Positions 16,510 to 24,722 of a stretch of 64,000 nucleotides of DNA are shown piece after piece. A program made the translations under genes and the position numbers. Each line of letters begins with the position of its first letter. Position 1 is the first letter of the stretch. The DNA comes from Streptomyces sp. CB02414 (GTDB lineage Bacteria; Actinomycetota; Actinomycetes; Streptomycetales; Streptomycetaceae). The DNA lies in the NCBI RefSeq assembly GCF_001905385.1, contig NZ_LIPF01000001.1, positions 112,699-176,698 on the forward strand, in the 5' to 3' direction. The notes under the pieces are model-generated. The model did not search any database. It saw only the letters and a program-made list of their open reading frames with translations, and was not told the origin of the DNA.

Positions 16510-18339
16510 TTGGCCAGCAAGTCCTCCGCGCGCCTCGCCGCGCTCACCGTCGCCGCCGTCTGCTCGGCGGCGTCCACGATCGTGCTCACCTCGCCCGCGC
16601 ACGCCGACTCCGTGCGCATCCACGACATCCAGGGCGGCACGCGGCTGTCGCCGTACGCGGGCGAGCAGGTCACCGACGTGGCCGGAATCGTCACCGGTGT
16701 CCGCGGCTACGGTTCCTCCAGAGGTTTCTGGATCCAGGATCCGCGGCCCGACGCCGACCCGGCCACCAGCGAGGGCGTCTTCGTCTTCACCGGCTCCACC
16801 CCGAAGGGCGTCGCCGTCGGTGACGCGGTCACCGTCTCCGGCACGGTCTCGGAGTACGTCCCCGGCGGCACCTCCTCCGGCAACCAGTCGCTGACCGAGA
16901 TCACCCGGCCGGTGTTCACGGTCGTCTCCAGCGGCAACGAGGTCCCGGCGCCGACGACGATCTCCGCCCGTTCCGTGCCGCGCGCGTACGCCCCCGAGGG
17001 CGACGAGGCCGCGAACGGCTCGGTCAACGGCCTGCCGCTGCGGCCCGCGAAGTACGCCCTGGACCACTACGAGTCGCTGGAGGGCATGAACGTCCGCGTC
17101 GCCGACGCCCGCGTGGTCGGCGCCTCCGACCCGTACACCGAGCTGTGGGTCACGGTGAAGCCCTGGGAGAACGCCAACCGCCGCGGCGGCACCGTCTACG
17201 GCTCGTACGACTCCCAGAACACCGGCCGCCTCCAGATCCAGTCCCTGGGCAAGCCGGCCGACTTCCCCGACGCCAACGTGGGCGACACCCTCGCCGGCAC
17301 CACCGCGGGCCCGCTGGACTACAGCCAGTACGGCGGCTACACGATGGTCGCGAGCGAGATCGGCACCCTTCGGAGCGGGGGCCTGGAGCGGGAGTCGACG
17401 CGCCGGCAGAGCGGCCGAGAGCTGGCGGTGGCGACGTACAACGTCGAGAACCTCGACCCGTCCGACGACACCTTCGCCGCGCACGCCGAGGCGATCGTGC
17501 ACAACCTCGCCTCGCCCGACATCGTGTCCCTGGAGGAGATCCAGGACGACAACGGCGCCACGGACGACGGCACGGTGACCGCCGGCGCGACGGTCGGCAA
17601 GCTGATCGACGCGATCGTCGCGGCCGGCGGCCCGCGCTACGACTGGCGGGGCATCGACCCGGTGGACGGCGAGGACGGCGGCCAGCCCGGCGGCAACATC
17701 CGCCAGGCGTTCCTGTTCAACCCCGAGCGGGTCTCCTTCACCGACCGCGGGGCGGGTGACGCGACCACCGCGACCGGGGTGACGAAGGTGCGCGGCAAGG
17801 CGGCGCTCACCCACTCCCCCGGCCGCGTCGACCCGGCGAACGCGGCCTGGGAGGACAGCCGCAAGCCGCTGGCCGGCGAGTTCGTCTTCCGCGGCCGGAC
17901 CGTCGTCGTCATCGCCAACCACTTCAACTCCAAGGGCGGCGACCAGAGCCTGACGGCGCAGTACCAGCCGCCGTCGCGCGGCTCGGAGACGCAGCGCCAC
18001 GCCCAGGCGAAGGTGGTGAACACCTTCGTCAAGGACATCCTGGCCGTCCAGCGGAACGCGGACGTCATCGCCCTCGGCGACATCAACGACTTCGAGTTCT
18101 CGAGGACGACCCGCCTCCTGGAGGACGACGGCGCCCTGTGGTCGGCGGTCAAGTCGCTGCCGAGGAGCGAGCGTTACTCGTACGTCTACCAGGGCAACAG
18201 CCAGGTCCTGGACCAGATCCTGGTCAGCCCGTCGATCCGGTGGCACGGGCGGCTGTCGTACGACAGCGTGCACGTCAACGCCGAGTTCCACGACCAGATC
18301 AGCGACCACGACCCGCAGGTGCTGCGGTTCCGCCCGTAA
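16510..18339 (+). CDS. Secreted endonuclease/exonuclease/phosphatase-family nuclease
   Basis: 609 residues from a TTG start chosen because GGAGG lies seven bases upstream and because it gives a normal signal peptide ending around SPAHA-DSV. An OB-fold-like domain of the YhcR/ExeM nuclease type (GIVTGVRGYG, VSGTVSEY) fills about 35-280. The EEP catalytic domain follows, with TYNVENLD, the metal-binding Glu in SLEEIQDDNG, ANHFNSKGG, the LGDIND active-site block and the SDHDPQVL histidine. Such enzymes degrade extracellular DNA or phosphoesters. It probably scavenges nucleotides or phosphate near the PHO-controlled phosphatase; joint regulation is not shown. Confidence 0.85.
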   Translation: MASKSSARLAALTVAAVCSAASTIVLTSPAHADSVRIHDIQGGTRLSPYAGEQVTDVAGIVTGVRGYGSSRGFWIQDPRPDADPATSEGVFVFTGSTPKGVAVGDAVTVSGTVSEYVPGGTSSGNQSLTEITRPVFTVVSSGNEVPAPTTISARSVPRAYAPEGDEAANGSVNGLPLRPAKYALDHYESLEGMNVRVADARVVGASDPYTELWVTVKPWENANRRGGTVYGSYDSQNTGRLQIQSLGKPADFPDANVGDTLAGTTAGPLDYSQYGGYTMVASEIGTLRSGGLERESTRRQSGRELAVATYNVENLDPSDDTFAAHAEAIVHNLASPDIVSLEEIQDDNGATDDGTVTAGATVGKLIDAIVAAGGPRYDWRGIDPVDGEDGGQPGGNIRQAFLFNPERVSFTDRGAGDATTATGVTKVRGKAALTHSPGRVDPANAAWEDSRKPLAGEFVFRGRTVVVIANHFNSKGGDQSLTAQYQPPSRGSETQRHAQAKVVNTFVKDILAVQRNADVIALGDINDFEFSRTTRLLEDDGALWSAVKSLPRSERYSYVYQGNSQVLDQILVSPSIRWHGRLSYDSVHVNAEFHDQISDHDPQVLRFRP

Positions 18340-18361
18340 CCCGTACCGCGTGGGGGCGGGT

Positions 18362-19066
18362 TCAGCGGGGCACGAGGCCGAGGGCGTGGTCGTAGCGGTT
18401 GACCGCGCTGCTCTTCAGACCGGGCCAGTTCTGCACCCGCTCCCACTGGGCGGACCCCGAACCGACGCCGTCGCCCGGTGCGGCGAGGGCGTCGATGTGC
18501 GCCTGGGCGCTCTCCCACTCGGCGTAGTTGAGGACGCGGGTACCGTCGGTGCTGAGGTGGAAGTGGGCGGAGATGCCGCCGGGGTGCTGCTCGGGCTCGC
18601 TCTCCAGGGCTTCGACGACGGCGTCCACCCAGGCGCGCTGCCGGTCGGGGTCCGGGCCCTCGAACTCGACGTCGACGATGACGACGCAGCCCGGGACGGG
18701 CGCCGTGCCGTCCTCGCGGGTGAGGCCGCGGTAGTGCCGGTACCTGCCGAGCCACAGCCGCTCGATGCCCGGCACGGCGGTGTCGATCTCGTCGACGCGC
18801 TCCTGCCGGTGTGTCGTGACGAAGGCCTCGTACGCCTGCTCGTCGGCCCACTGGGAGTGGTGCAGCAGGGTGCTGCCGTCGTGGCCGGTGTAGACGTGGT
18901 AGCCGAGCAGGTCGTCGGCGGGCCAGGGCCTGCGCTCCCAGGTGCGGGCGATCGCGTCGACGGTCTGCCGCTGCCGTTCGGGGGTGCCCACCGACCAGGT
19001 GCTGAAGAAGGGGGCCCGGACGTCGGGGCGGGCGAGTTCGGGGTGGGCGTCGGTACGGCGGGTCAT
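18362..19066 (-). CDS. Antibiotic biosynthesis monooxygenase (ABM) domain protein
   Basis: 234 residues with two ferredoxin-like ABM half-domains (about 20-110 and 125-220). Visible blocks are YHVYTGHDGSTLLHHSQWAD and the matching second copy HFHLSTDGTRVLNYAEWES, which suggests an internal duplication. ABM-fold proteins include cofactor-free quinone oxygenases and many small-molecule-binding proteins, so a catalytic role is not certain. The start has GGAGG five bases upstream. A MerR-like inverted repeat lies 51 bases upstream. Confidence 0.8.
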   Translation of the reverse strand: MTRRTDAHPELARPDVRAPFFSTWSVGTPERQRQTVDAIARTWERRPWPADDLLGYHVYTGHDGSTLLHHSQWADEQAYEAFVTTHRQERVDEIDTAVPGIERLWLGRYRHYRGLTREDGTAPVPGCVVIVDVEFEGPDPDRQRAWVDAVVEALESEPEQHPGGISAHFHLSTDGTRVLNYAEWESAQAHIDALAAPGDGVGSGSAQWERVQNWPGLKSSAVNRYDHALGLVPR

Positions 19067-19116
19067 GCCGGCCTCCATCGGTGGGTGGTCGTCGGGTGCA
19101 CGCACCACCCTCGGGG

Positions 19117-19138
19117 CTCGACCAAGGTTGAGGTCAAG
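19117..19138 (-). promoter_or_regulatory. MerR/SoxR-like inverted repeat upstream of the ABM gene
   Basis: On the minus strand TTGACC is followed by CTCAACC-TT-GGTCGAG, an inverted repeat with six of seven paired positions. MerR-family regulators bind such repeats inside stretched promoters beginning TTGAC. The -10 at 19-base spacing (GAGGGT) is poor, so this is tentative. Confidence 0.4.
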
Positions 19139-19202
19139 TGACCTCGGGCCGGACGTGCGTGAGGAGGGGCCCGTTCGCAGGCCCCTCCTCACGCCGTGCC
19201 CC

Positions 19203-19730
19203 TCAGCAGTGCCCGCGGTGACGGTGCCGCAGCACGCCCGCCGCCACGACCGCGCCCGCCGCCGCCCCGGCGACCAGCACCGCCCGGGGATGCCCGAGCC
19301 CGGCCCGTACCGCGCCGCGAGCCCGCTGCGGCACGCGCCGCTCGACGGTGTGCCCGGCCCTGCCCGCCTTGTCCTGCACGGTGTGGCCGGCCTGCCCGGC
19401 CTTGTCCTGCACCGCGTGACCCGCCTGCCCGGCCTTGTCCTGCACGGCGTGACCGGTCCGGCTCGCCCTGCCCTGCACCGCGTGGCCGGCGTGCGCGGCG
19501 GAGCTGCGCAGTTGCACGGTCATGGCGCCGGCCTTGTCCCTGAGGTCGGCGGCCCGGGCCCTGGCACGGCCCTTCACGTCCGCCTTGCCCGCCAGCTCCT
19601 CCACGGTGTCGCCGAGCTGGCTGCGGGTCTGCTCGATCTGCTGCCGCAGCTCGTCGGGGCCCTTGGCCCCGCCCACGGGCTGCGCGGTGGAGCCGGCCCT
19701 CGTGCCGTCCCCGCTCGTCGCGTCGGTCAT
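19203..19730 (-). CDS. DUF3618 envelope-associated protein with 11-residue repeats
   Basis: 175 residues. Residues 24-66 form a DUF3618 helix (GPDELRQQIEQTRSQLGDTV). Residues 82-136 are five tandem 11-mers built on GHAVQDKAGQA, giving an amphipathic charged helix like LEA or apolipoprotein repeats. A single membrane segment at about 149-166 precedes a His/Arg-rich tail. The start overlaps the stop of the upstream holin-like gene as ATGA, so the two proteins are made together. DUF3618 proteins commonly accompany Phage_holin_3_6 proteins in actinobacteria; the role is unknown, possibly in membrane or stress physiology. Confidence 0.82.
   Translation of the reverse strand: MTDATSGDGTRAGSTAQPVGGAKGPDELRQQIEQTRSQLGDTVEELAGKADVKGRARARAADLRDKAGAMTVQLRSSAAHAGHAVQGRASRTGHAVQDKAGQAGHAVQDKAGQAGHTVQDKAGRAGHTVERRVPQRARGAVRAGLGHPRAVLVAGAAAGAVVAAGVLRHRHRGHC
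19323..19487 (-). repeat. Five 33-bp coding repeats
   Basis: The DNA encoding the 11-residue repeats is itself five tandem 33-bp units, with the middle two nearly identical. Copy number could vary between strains by slippage or recombination. Confidence 0.8.
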
Positions 19731-20149
19731 CGATGCGCCCTTTCCCTGATCACGTCCACGTCGGTCCTGACGCTGCCGAGAGTCGCCTCGGGTTTCGGGG
19801 GCACGGCGCGGCGGAGCTGGGTGCGGCCCATCATGGCCAGTACGCCCGCGATCACGAAGAGCACCGCCGTCACGATGAGCGCCGCGGCCCAGACGGGCAG
19901 CGCCAGCGAGAGCGCGGCGGTGGCCGTGCCGGCCAGCGCGAACAGACCGACGTACGCGATGGCTCCCGCGGCGCCGAGCATCCCGCCGCCGCGCCCGGCG
20001 CGCTTGCCCTTCTCGGCCAGCTCCATCTTGGCGAGGGCCACTTCCTGGCGCACGAGCCGGGAGAGCTGTTCGGTGGCCTGACCGACGAGTTCGCCCACGG
20101 AGTGCTGCTGCTCGTCGCGCACCGGCCTGGTGTGCATGGTCCCGGTCAC
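19727..20149 (-). CDS. Phage_holin_3_6 (DUF1469) family membrane protein
   Basis: 140 residues. An N-terminal amphipathic helix (VGELVGQATEQLSRLVRQEV) precedes two membrane helices at about 60-82 and 88-108 separated by a tight turn, which is the pattern of this family. The family name comes from resemblance to holins; chromosomal members are not phage genes and are of unknown function. GTG is chosen as start because GGAGG lies seven bases upstream; an in-frame ATG four codons later is possible. It forms an ATGA-coupled pair with the DUF3618 gene. Confidence 0.8.
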   Translation of the reverse strand: MTGTMHTRPVRDEQQHSVGELVGQATEQLSRLVRQEVALAKMELAEKGKRAGRGGGMLGAAGAIAYVGLFALAGTATAALSLALPVWAAALIVTAVLFVIAGVLAMMGRTQLRRAVPPKPEATLGSVRTDVDVIRERAHR

Positions 20150-20305
20150 GGTTCCGCCTCCTCTCGGTTCGGAGCACCCCGGGTACCCCCGGCCGACCGG
20201 CGCTACCCCTGCCGGTGTCCGGCCACCGATACCGCAGCATCCCTTACCGGTACCTCGTAGCAGATTTAAGTAGAGCTGCACGGTCGCCGTGCCGACACTA
20301 CTTCC

Positions 20306-21226
20306 ATGACGACGGACCACCGCTCCCCCGCTCCTTTCGGCCGCGCCCTGTGCGCCATGGTCACGCCCTTCACCGAGTCCGGCGCGCTCGACCTGGACGG
20401 TGCGCAGCGGCTCGCCGACCGGCTGGTGTCGGGCGGCTGCGACGGTCTGGTGCTGTCCGGCACCACGGGCGAGTCGCCGACCACCACGGACGCCGAGAAG
20501 GCGGCGCTGGTCACGGCGGTGCGCGAGGCGGTCGGCGAGCGCGCGACGCTGGTCGCCGGGGTGGGCACCGCCGACACGCGGCACACGGTGGAGTTGGCGC
20601 TGGCCGCGGAGAAGGCCGGCGCGGACGGGCTGCTGGTGGTGTCGCCCTACTACAGCAGGCCCCCGCAGGACGCCCTGGAGGCACACTTCCGGGAGGTCGC
20701 GGACGCGTCCGGTCTACCCCTGGTGCTCTACGACATCCCCGGCCGCACCGGCACCCGCATCGAGCCGGCCACACTGGTCCGGCTCGCGGACCATCCGCGG
20801 ATCGTCGCCGTCAAGGACTGCTCCTACGACCTCCTCGGCACCCAGCAGGTCCTCGCCCGCACCGACCTGGCCTACTACGCGGGCTGCGACGAGCAGGTCC
20901 TCGCCCTGTACGCGGTGGGCGCGGCGGGCTGCGTCAGCACGGTCGCGAACGTCGTACCGGAGCTGTTCCGGTCCGTCCTCGACGCCTTCGACGCGAGCGA
21001 CACCGGGCGGGCCGCCCTGCTGCAGCGCCGGGCGGTCCCGCTGATCGAGGCGATGATGGCGGCGGGTCTGCCCGGCACGGTCACCGCGAAGGCGCTGCTG
21101 GGCGCGCTGGACCTGCCCGCGGGGCCGGTCCGGGCCCCGCTGCGGGCCGCGGGCCGGGAGACGACCGGCGCCCTGCTGACGGCGTACGAGGAGCTGGTCG
21201 TTGGCACCGGTCAGCTCCAGGTGTAG
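20306..21226 (+). CDS. dapA: 4-hydroxy-tetrahydrodipicolinate synthase
   Basis: 306 residues. The enzyme condenses pyruvate with aspartate semialdehyde, the first committed step to lysine and diaminopimelate for the cell wall. True DapA motifs are present: VTPFTESGALD, SGTTGESPT, VSPYYSRPPQ, the proton-relay Tyr in YDIPGRTG and the Schiff-base Lys in VAVKDCS. Its 3' end overlaps the converging small secreted-protein gene by 16 bases. The leader contains a 6-bp hairpin (20278-20292) and a TACCGGTA palindrome (20245-20252). Streptomyces often carries two dapA copies, so this may be one of two. Confidence 0.9.
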   Translation: MTTDHRSPAPFGRALCAMVTPFTESGALDLDGAQRLADRLVSGGCDGLVLSGTTGESPTTTDAEKAALVTAVREAVGERATLVAGVGTADTRHTVELALAAEKAGADGLLVVSPYYSRPPQDALEAHFREVADASGLPLVLYDIPGRTGTRIEPATLVRLADHPRIVAVKDCSYDLLGTQQVLARTDLAYYAGCDEQVLALYAVGAAGCVSTVANVVPELFRSVLDAFDASDTGRAALLQRRAVPLIEAMMAAGLPGTVTAKALLGALDLPAGPVRAPLRAAGRETTGALLTAYEELVVGTGQLQV

Positions 21227-21441
21227 CCGTCGCCGAGCAGCAGGGTGTGTTCCAGTACGTCCTCGGCCGGGTCGTCGATCTGCCCCACGTTGACGTTGAG
21301 GAGGCCGACCCGGGGACCGTTGTGCGAACCGGTGGTGGTCTCGTCGGCGTGCGCGGCCCCCGCCGGGGCCCAGCACACCAGCACGGCGGCGCCCGCCCCG
21401 GCCAGCCAACGCGCCACGGTCCTCGCCCGCTCGTTCGTCAT
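21211..21441 (-). CDS. Small secreted protein of unknown function
   Basis: 76 residues: a basic n-region, a hydrophobic stretch, and a likely cleavage after AGAAHA, leaving a mature peptide of about 45 residues (RVGLLNVNVGQIDDPAEDVL). The composition recalls small surface-associated Streptomyces peptides, but it has neither a chaplin domain nor cysteines in the mature part, and I do not assign a family. The 3' end overlaps dapA on the other strand. GAGGA upstream supports the start. Confidence 0.65.
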   Translation of the reverse strand: MTNERARTVARWLAGAGAAVLVCWAPAGAAHADETTTGSHNGPRVGLLNVNVGQIDDPAEDVLEHTLLLGDGYTWS

Positions 21442-21576
21442 ACCAGGTCCTCGTTTCGTCGGATCGGCGTCTGATCGGACTCTGCGTCCACCCGTTCATC
21501 CGCCAAGACCACCGGAAGGTCACGGCCGTCATCCGTATGTGCCGGGGGCGCTCGAGGCACGCGGCGGCAAATCGTG

Positions 21577-21606
21577 TTGGCCGGACGCCACCCGCGCGCC
21601 TAGGGT
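21577..21606 (+). promoter_or_regulatory. Promoter of a leaderless small gene
   Basis: TTGGCC (21577-21582), 18 bases, then TAGGGT (21601-21606). The -10 ends six bases before the GTG start, so the transcript should begin at or next to the start codon. Confidence 0.6.
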
Positions 21607-21612
21607 CTCGCG

Positions 21613-21801
21613 GTGAGCAGACGACGTTATGTGGCCCGGGGCGTTCCGGGCGGGTACCGGATCTGGGACAACCGGAGCCGCCGCTTCTGGGGCGAGCACT
21701 ACGAGCTGTGCCCAGACGACCTCCTGACAGAGCTGAACGGCGCGGCCGACCGGGACCGCATCACCGCCCTGCTGAAGCGGTACCGGGCCCTGAAACGCTG
21801 A
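21613..21801 (+). CDS. Small conserved basic protein of unknown function
   Basis: 62 residues, Arg-rich, with the core GYRIWDNRSRRFWGEHYELCP and a C-terminal helix DRDRITALLKRYRAL; the first block is given only in part as the diagnostic aromatic/basic segment. No ribosome site exists, but a good promoter places the transcription start at the GTG itself. A strong terminator begins at its stop codon. Promoter, start and terminator all fit, which argues that it is a real gene despite its size. Confidence 0.7.
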   Translation: MSRRRYVARGVPGGYRIWDNRSRRFWGEHYELCPDDLLTELNGAADRDRITALLKRYRALKR

Positions 21802-21844
21802 ACGCCCTCCCGGGCGCCGCGCACGGGCGGGTCGGGAGGGCGTT
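21801..21844. terminator. Bidirectional terminator between convergent genes
   Basis: A perfect 12-bp stem (21801-21812 with 21833-21844) between the 62-residue gene and dapD; its first base is the last base of the upstream stop codon. Confidence 0.8.
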
Positions 21845-21877
21845 CGGGCAACTCGTTCGGCGCTCTGCCGTCGCCGG

Positions 21878-22867
21878 TCAGTTGTGGCTGTGCAGGATCT
21901 CGTTCAGGCCGCCCCACACCGCGTTGTTCGGGCGGGCCTCGACCGTGCCCGTGACCGAGTTGCGGCGGAAGAGGATGTTGGAGGCGCCGGAGAGCTCGCG
22001 GGCCTTGACGACCTGGCCGTCGGGCATGGTCACCCGGGTGCCCGCGGTGACGTAGAGACCGGCCTCGACCACGCACTCGTCGCCCAGCGCGATGCCGACG
22101 CCCGCCTCGGCGCCGACCAGGCAGCGCTCGCCGATGACGATGCGCACGTTGCCTCCGCCGGAGAGGGTGCCCATGGTGGAGGCGCCGCCGCCGATGTCGG
22201 AGCCGTCGCCGACGACGACGCCCGCGGAGATGCGGCCCTCGACCATCGAGGTGCCCAGCGTGCCGGCGTTGAAGTTGACGAAGCCCTCGTGCATGACCGT
22301 GGTGCCCTCGGCCAGGTGCGCGCCGAGCCGGACCCGGTCGGCGTCGGCGATGCGGACGCCCTTGGGGGCGACGTAGTCCGTCATGCGCGGGAACTTGTCG
22401 ACCGAGGTGACCTGGAGGTGCAGGCCCTCGGCGCGGGCGTTGAGGCGCACCTTCTCGATGTCGTCGACGGCGACCGGGCCGAGCGAGGTCCAGGCGACGT
22501 TGGCGAGGTGGGCGAAGATGCCGTCCAGGTTCTGGCCGTGCGGCTTGACCAGACGGTGGGAGAGCAGGTGCAGGCGCAGGTAGACGTCGTGCGTGTCGAC
22601 CGGCTTCTCGTCCAGCGAGGAGATGACCGTGCGGACCGCGACCACCTCGACGCCGCGGCGGGCGTCGGGACCGACCGCGGCGGTGGCGCCGCCGCCGAGG
22701 AGTTCGGCGGCCTGCTCGGCGGTGAGGCGCTCGGTGCCGGACGGGCCGGGCTCGGCGGCGAGTTCGGGGGCCGGGAACCAGGTGTCGAGGACGGTGCCGT
22801 CGGCGGCGATCGTGGCGAGCCCGGCGGCCACGGCGCCGGTGGTGCGGGAAGCAGTCGTGTCGGTCAT
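21878..22867 (-). CDS. dapD: 2,3,4,5-tetrahydropyridine-2,6-dicarboxylate N-succinyltransferase
   Basis: 329 residues. The enzyme uses succinyl-CoA to acylate tetrahydrodipicolinate in the succinylase branch of lysine and diaminopimelate synthesis. The N-terminal domain contains [15 protein letters not shown]; the C-terminal left-handed beta-helix is visible as hexapeptide repeats from about residue 170 ([45 protein letters not shown]). The length and blocks match actinobacterial DapD. dapA, encoding an earlier step of the same pathway, is 650 bases away on the other strand. Confidence 0.92.
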   Translation of the reverse strand: MTDTTASRTTGAVAAGLATIAADGTVLDTWFPAPELAAEPGPSGTERLTAEQAAELLGGGATAAVGPDARRGVEVVAVRTVISSLDEKPVDTHDVYLRLHLLSHRLVKPHGQNLDGIFAHLANVAWTSLGPVAVDDIEKVRLNARAEGLHLQVTSVDKFPRMTDYVAPKGVRIADADRVRLGAHLAEGTTVMHEGFVNFNAGTLGTSMVEGRISAGVVVGDGSDIGGGASTMGTLSGGGNVRIVIGERCLVGAEAGVGIALGDECVVEAGLYVTAGTRVTMPDGQVVKARELSGASNILFRRNSVTGTVEARPNNAVWGGLNEILHSHN

Positions 22868-22963
22868 GAGGGCAACCTAACCGGCTGGGGGGTCCGGTTG
22901 CGAACCGGCCGCCGGGCATCTCACGTGCCGGTCGCCCCCCGCCCCGGCCCGCACCCGCCCGCC

Positions 22964-23500
22964 TCAGCCCAGCACCCGCGCCAGCACCTCCCGCGCGTAC
23001 CCCTCGTCGTACGCCGAGTCCGTCAGCAGCACCTGCAAGCAGATCCCGTCCAGCACCGCGACCAGCGCCCGCGCCGTCACCGGGTCCGTCCGGGTGGCGA
23101 GGAGCGCGCCCACCCCCTCGCACCACTCCGCGGCCACCGGGCGCAGCGCGGGACGGCGCAGGGCCGCCAGATACAGCTCGTATTCCAGCTCGACGCCCGT
23201 GCGGTCCCCGCCCAGCCACTCGCCGAGGACGCGGGCGAGTTCGGCGGGGAGGTCCGCGCGGGGGTCGGCGAGGGCCGGGTGGCCCGCGACCACCTTGGCG
23301 AAGCCCTCGTTGGCCTGGCGCAGGGCGGCGACCAGGAGTTCGTCGAGGGTGGCGAAGTGGTACGTCGTCGAGCCCAGGGGGACGTCCGCCTCGGCGGCTA
23401 CCGTGCGGTGGCTGAGGCCCGCGATGCCCTGGCGTCCGACCACGCGGATCGCCGCGTCGATGATCCGCTGACGCCGCTCGGGGTCGTGGCGGCGGGGCAT
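22964..23500 (-). CDS. TetR-family regulator of the SMR exporter
   Basis: 178 residues. The helix-turn-helix reads GLSHRTVAAEADVPLGSTTY, typical of TetR proteins; the effector domain includes ELEYELYLAALRRP. The ATG overlaps the exporter stop by one base (TGATG), so it is co-translated with the pump it presumably represses. The palindrome at 23822-23835 in front of the exporter start is its likely operator. Confidence 0.85.
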   Translation of the reverse strand: MPRRHDPERRQRIIDAAIRVVGRQGIAGLSHRTVAAEADVPLGSTTYHFATLDELLVAALRQANEGFAKVVAGHPALADPRADLPAELARVLGEWLGGDRTGVELEYELYLAALRRPALRPVAAEWCEGVGALLATRTDPVTARALVAVLDGICLQVLLTDSAYDEGYAREVLARVLG

Positions 23501-23820
23501 CAGTGCGCGCCGCCCAGGTTGAGGACGACGACGCCGATGATGATCAGCGCGATGCCGGCGGCCTTGGCTACGGTCATCCCCTCGCCCATGAACGCCACGC
23601 CGATGGCGGCGATGGCCGCCGTGCCGACACCGGCCCAGATGGCGTAGGCGGTGCCGACGGCGAGAGTCTTCAGGGTCTGGGCGAGCAGCGTGAAGGAGAG
23701 GACGTAGGCGAGTGCCGTCAGCAGCGAGGGGACCAGCCTGGTGAAGCCCTCGCTGTACTTCATGGCGGTGGTGCCGGCGACCTCGGCGGCGATGGCTCCG
23801 GCCAGGAGCAGATATCCCAT
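23500..23820 (-). CDS. Small multidrug resistance (SMR) family exporter
   Basis: 106 residues with four membrane helices filling the chain, the standard SMR size. The essential membrane-embedded glutamate is Glu13 in AIAAEVAGTTAMK, and the conserved YAIWAGVGTA and GEGMTVAKAAGI blocks match the EmrE/QacC branch. It should export lipophilic cations or related compounds by proton antiport as a dimer. The start codon lies one base after a palindromic operator, so the mRNA is probably leaderless. Confidence 0.9.
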   Translation of the reverse strand: MGYLLLAGAIAAEVAGTTAMKYSEGFTRLVPSLLTALAYVLSFTLLAQTLKTLAVGTAYAIWAGVGTAAIAAIGVAFMGEGMTVAKAAGIALIIIGVVVLNLGGAH

Positions 23821-23821
23821 G

Positions 23822-23835
23822 TGTACGAGCGTACA
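23822..23835. promoter_or_regulatory. Palindromic operator of the SMR/TetR unit
   Basis: TGTACG-AG-CGTACA is a perfect 6+6 inverted repeat ending one base upstream of the exporter ATG. A TATGTA hexamer on the minus strand runs into it, so repressor binding would cover the -10 region and start site. Confidence 0.6.
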
Positions 23836-23858
23836 TAACGAAGCGTCCGCACGCACGA

Positions 23859-23889
23859 GAACGGCGGCGCCCATCGGGCGCCGCCGTTC
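23859..23889 (-). terminator. Terminator of the suf operon
   Basis: A perfect 14-bp stem (23859-23872 with 23876-23889) and three-base loop, 16 bases past the stop of the last suf gene and upstream of the SMR promoter. Confidence 0.8.
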
Positions 23890-23905
23890 TTTCGAGCGGT
23901 GTGTC

Positions 23906-24238
23906 TCAGACGTTGAAGCCGAGCGCGCGCAGCTGCTCGCGGCCGTCGTCCGTGATCTTGTCCGGACCCCACGGCGGCATCCAGACCCAGTTGATCCGCA
24001 GCTCGCTGACGAGGCCGTCCGTGGCGGACTTGGCCTGGTCCTCGATCACGTCGGTCAGCGGACAGGCCGCCGACGTCAGGGTCATGTCGATCGTCGCGAT
24101 GTTCGCGTCGTCGATGTGGACGCCGTAGATCAGGCCCAGGTTGACGACGTCGATGCCCAGCTCGGGGTCCACGACGTCCAGCAGGGCTTCGCGGACCTCC
24201 TCCTCGGAGGCGGGCTTCATTTCCACGGTCTCACTCAT
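23906..24238 (-). CDS. DUF59/MIP18-type iron-sulfur assembly factor
   Basis: 110 residues. The family blocks are ALLDVVDPELGIDVVNLGLIYG and TLTSAACPLTDVI, with the single functional cysteine in the second; the WVWMPPWGPDKITDDGREQL tail is typical of SufT/PaaD-like proteins. These help deliver or mature Fe-S clusters. It is the last gene of the suf operon; its ATG overlaps the sufU stop. Confidence 0.85.
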   Translation of the reverse strand: MSETVEMKPASEEEVREALLDVVDPELGIDVVNLGLIYGVHIDDANIATIDMTLTSAACPLTDVIEDQAKSATDGLVSELRINWVWMPPWGPDKITDDGREQLRALGFNV

Positions 24239-24705
24239 GCCGTCGTCTCCTTCTCGGCGTCGGCTCCGTCCAGTGCCTGGGACGTCGCGTCCTTCCAGGC
24301 CATCCAGCTCAGCAGGGCGCACTTGACCCGGGCCGGATACTTCGAGACCCCGGCGAACGCGACCGCGTCCTCCAGGACCTCCTCCATCGCGTCGTCGGGC
24401 TCGATCCTGCCCTTGGACTGCATCAGCTCCAGGAAGGTCTCCTGGATCTGCTGTGCCCGGGCCAGGTCCTTGCCGACCAGCAGGTCGTTCAGCACGGAGG
24501 CGCTGGCCTGGCTGATCGAGCAGCCCTGCCCCTCGTAGCTGACGTCACTGACCGTCGTGCCGTCGTACTTCACGCGGAGGGTGATCTCGTCGCCGCATGT
24601 CGGGTTGACGTGGTGGACCTCGGCGTCGCCATCCCGCAAGCCCCGCCCGTGCGGGTTCTTGTAGTGGTCCAGGATGACTTCCTGGTACATGGAGTCCAGC
24701 TTCAT
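24235..24705 (-). CDS. sufU: SufU iron-sulfur scaffold/sulfur-transfer protein
   Basis: 156 residues. Conserved zinc/sulfur ligands appear in NPTCGDEI, GQGCSISQAS and RVKCALLSW, the three-cysteine SufU pattern. In Gram-positive bacteria SufU accepts persulfide sulfur from SufS. The gene lies 17 bases after sufS and overlaps the next gene as ATGA. Confidence 0.92.
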   Translation of the reverse strand: MKLDSMYQEVILDHYKNPHGRGLRDGDAEVHHVNPTCGDEITLRVKYDGTTVSDVSYEGQGCSISQASASVLNDLLVGKDLARAQQIQETFLELMQSKGRIEPDDAMEEVLEDAVAFAGVSKYPARVKCALLSWMAWKDATSQALDGADAEKETTA

Positions 24706-24722
24706 GCTCTTCGCTCGTCCCG

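Noticed and set aside
19323..19487. Tandem 33-bp repeats as a possible CRISPR-like array
   Set aside because: The units have no spacers and are in frame, encoding 11-residue protein repeats.
19727..20149. Holin-like gene as a prophage remnant
   Set aside because: No other phage gene is near; chromosomal Phage_holin_3_6 proteins paired with DUF3618 are common in actinobacteria.
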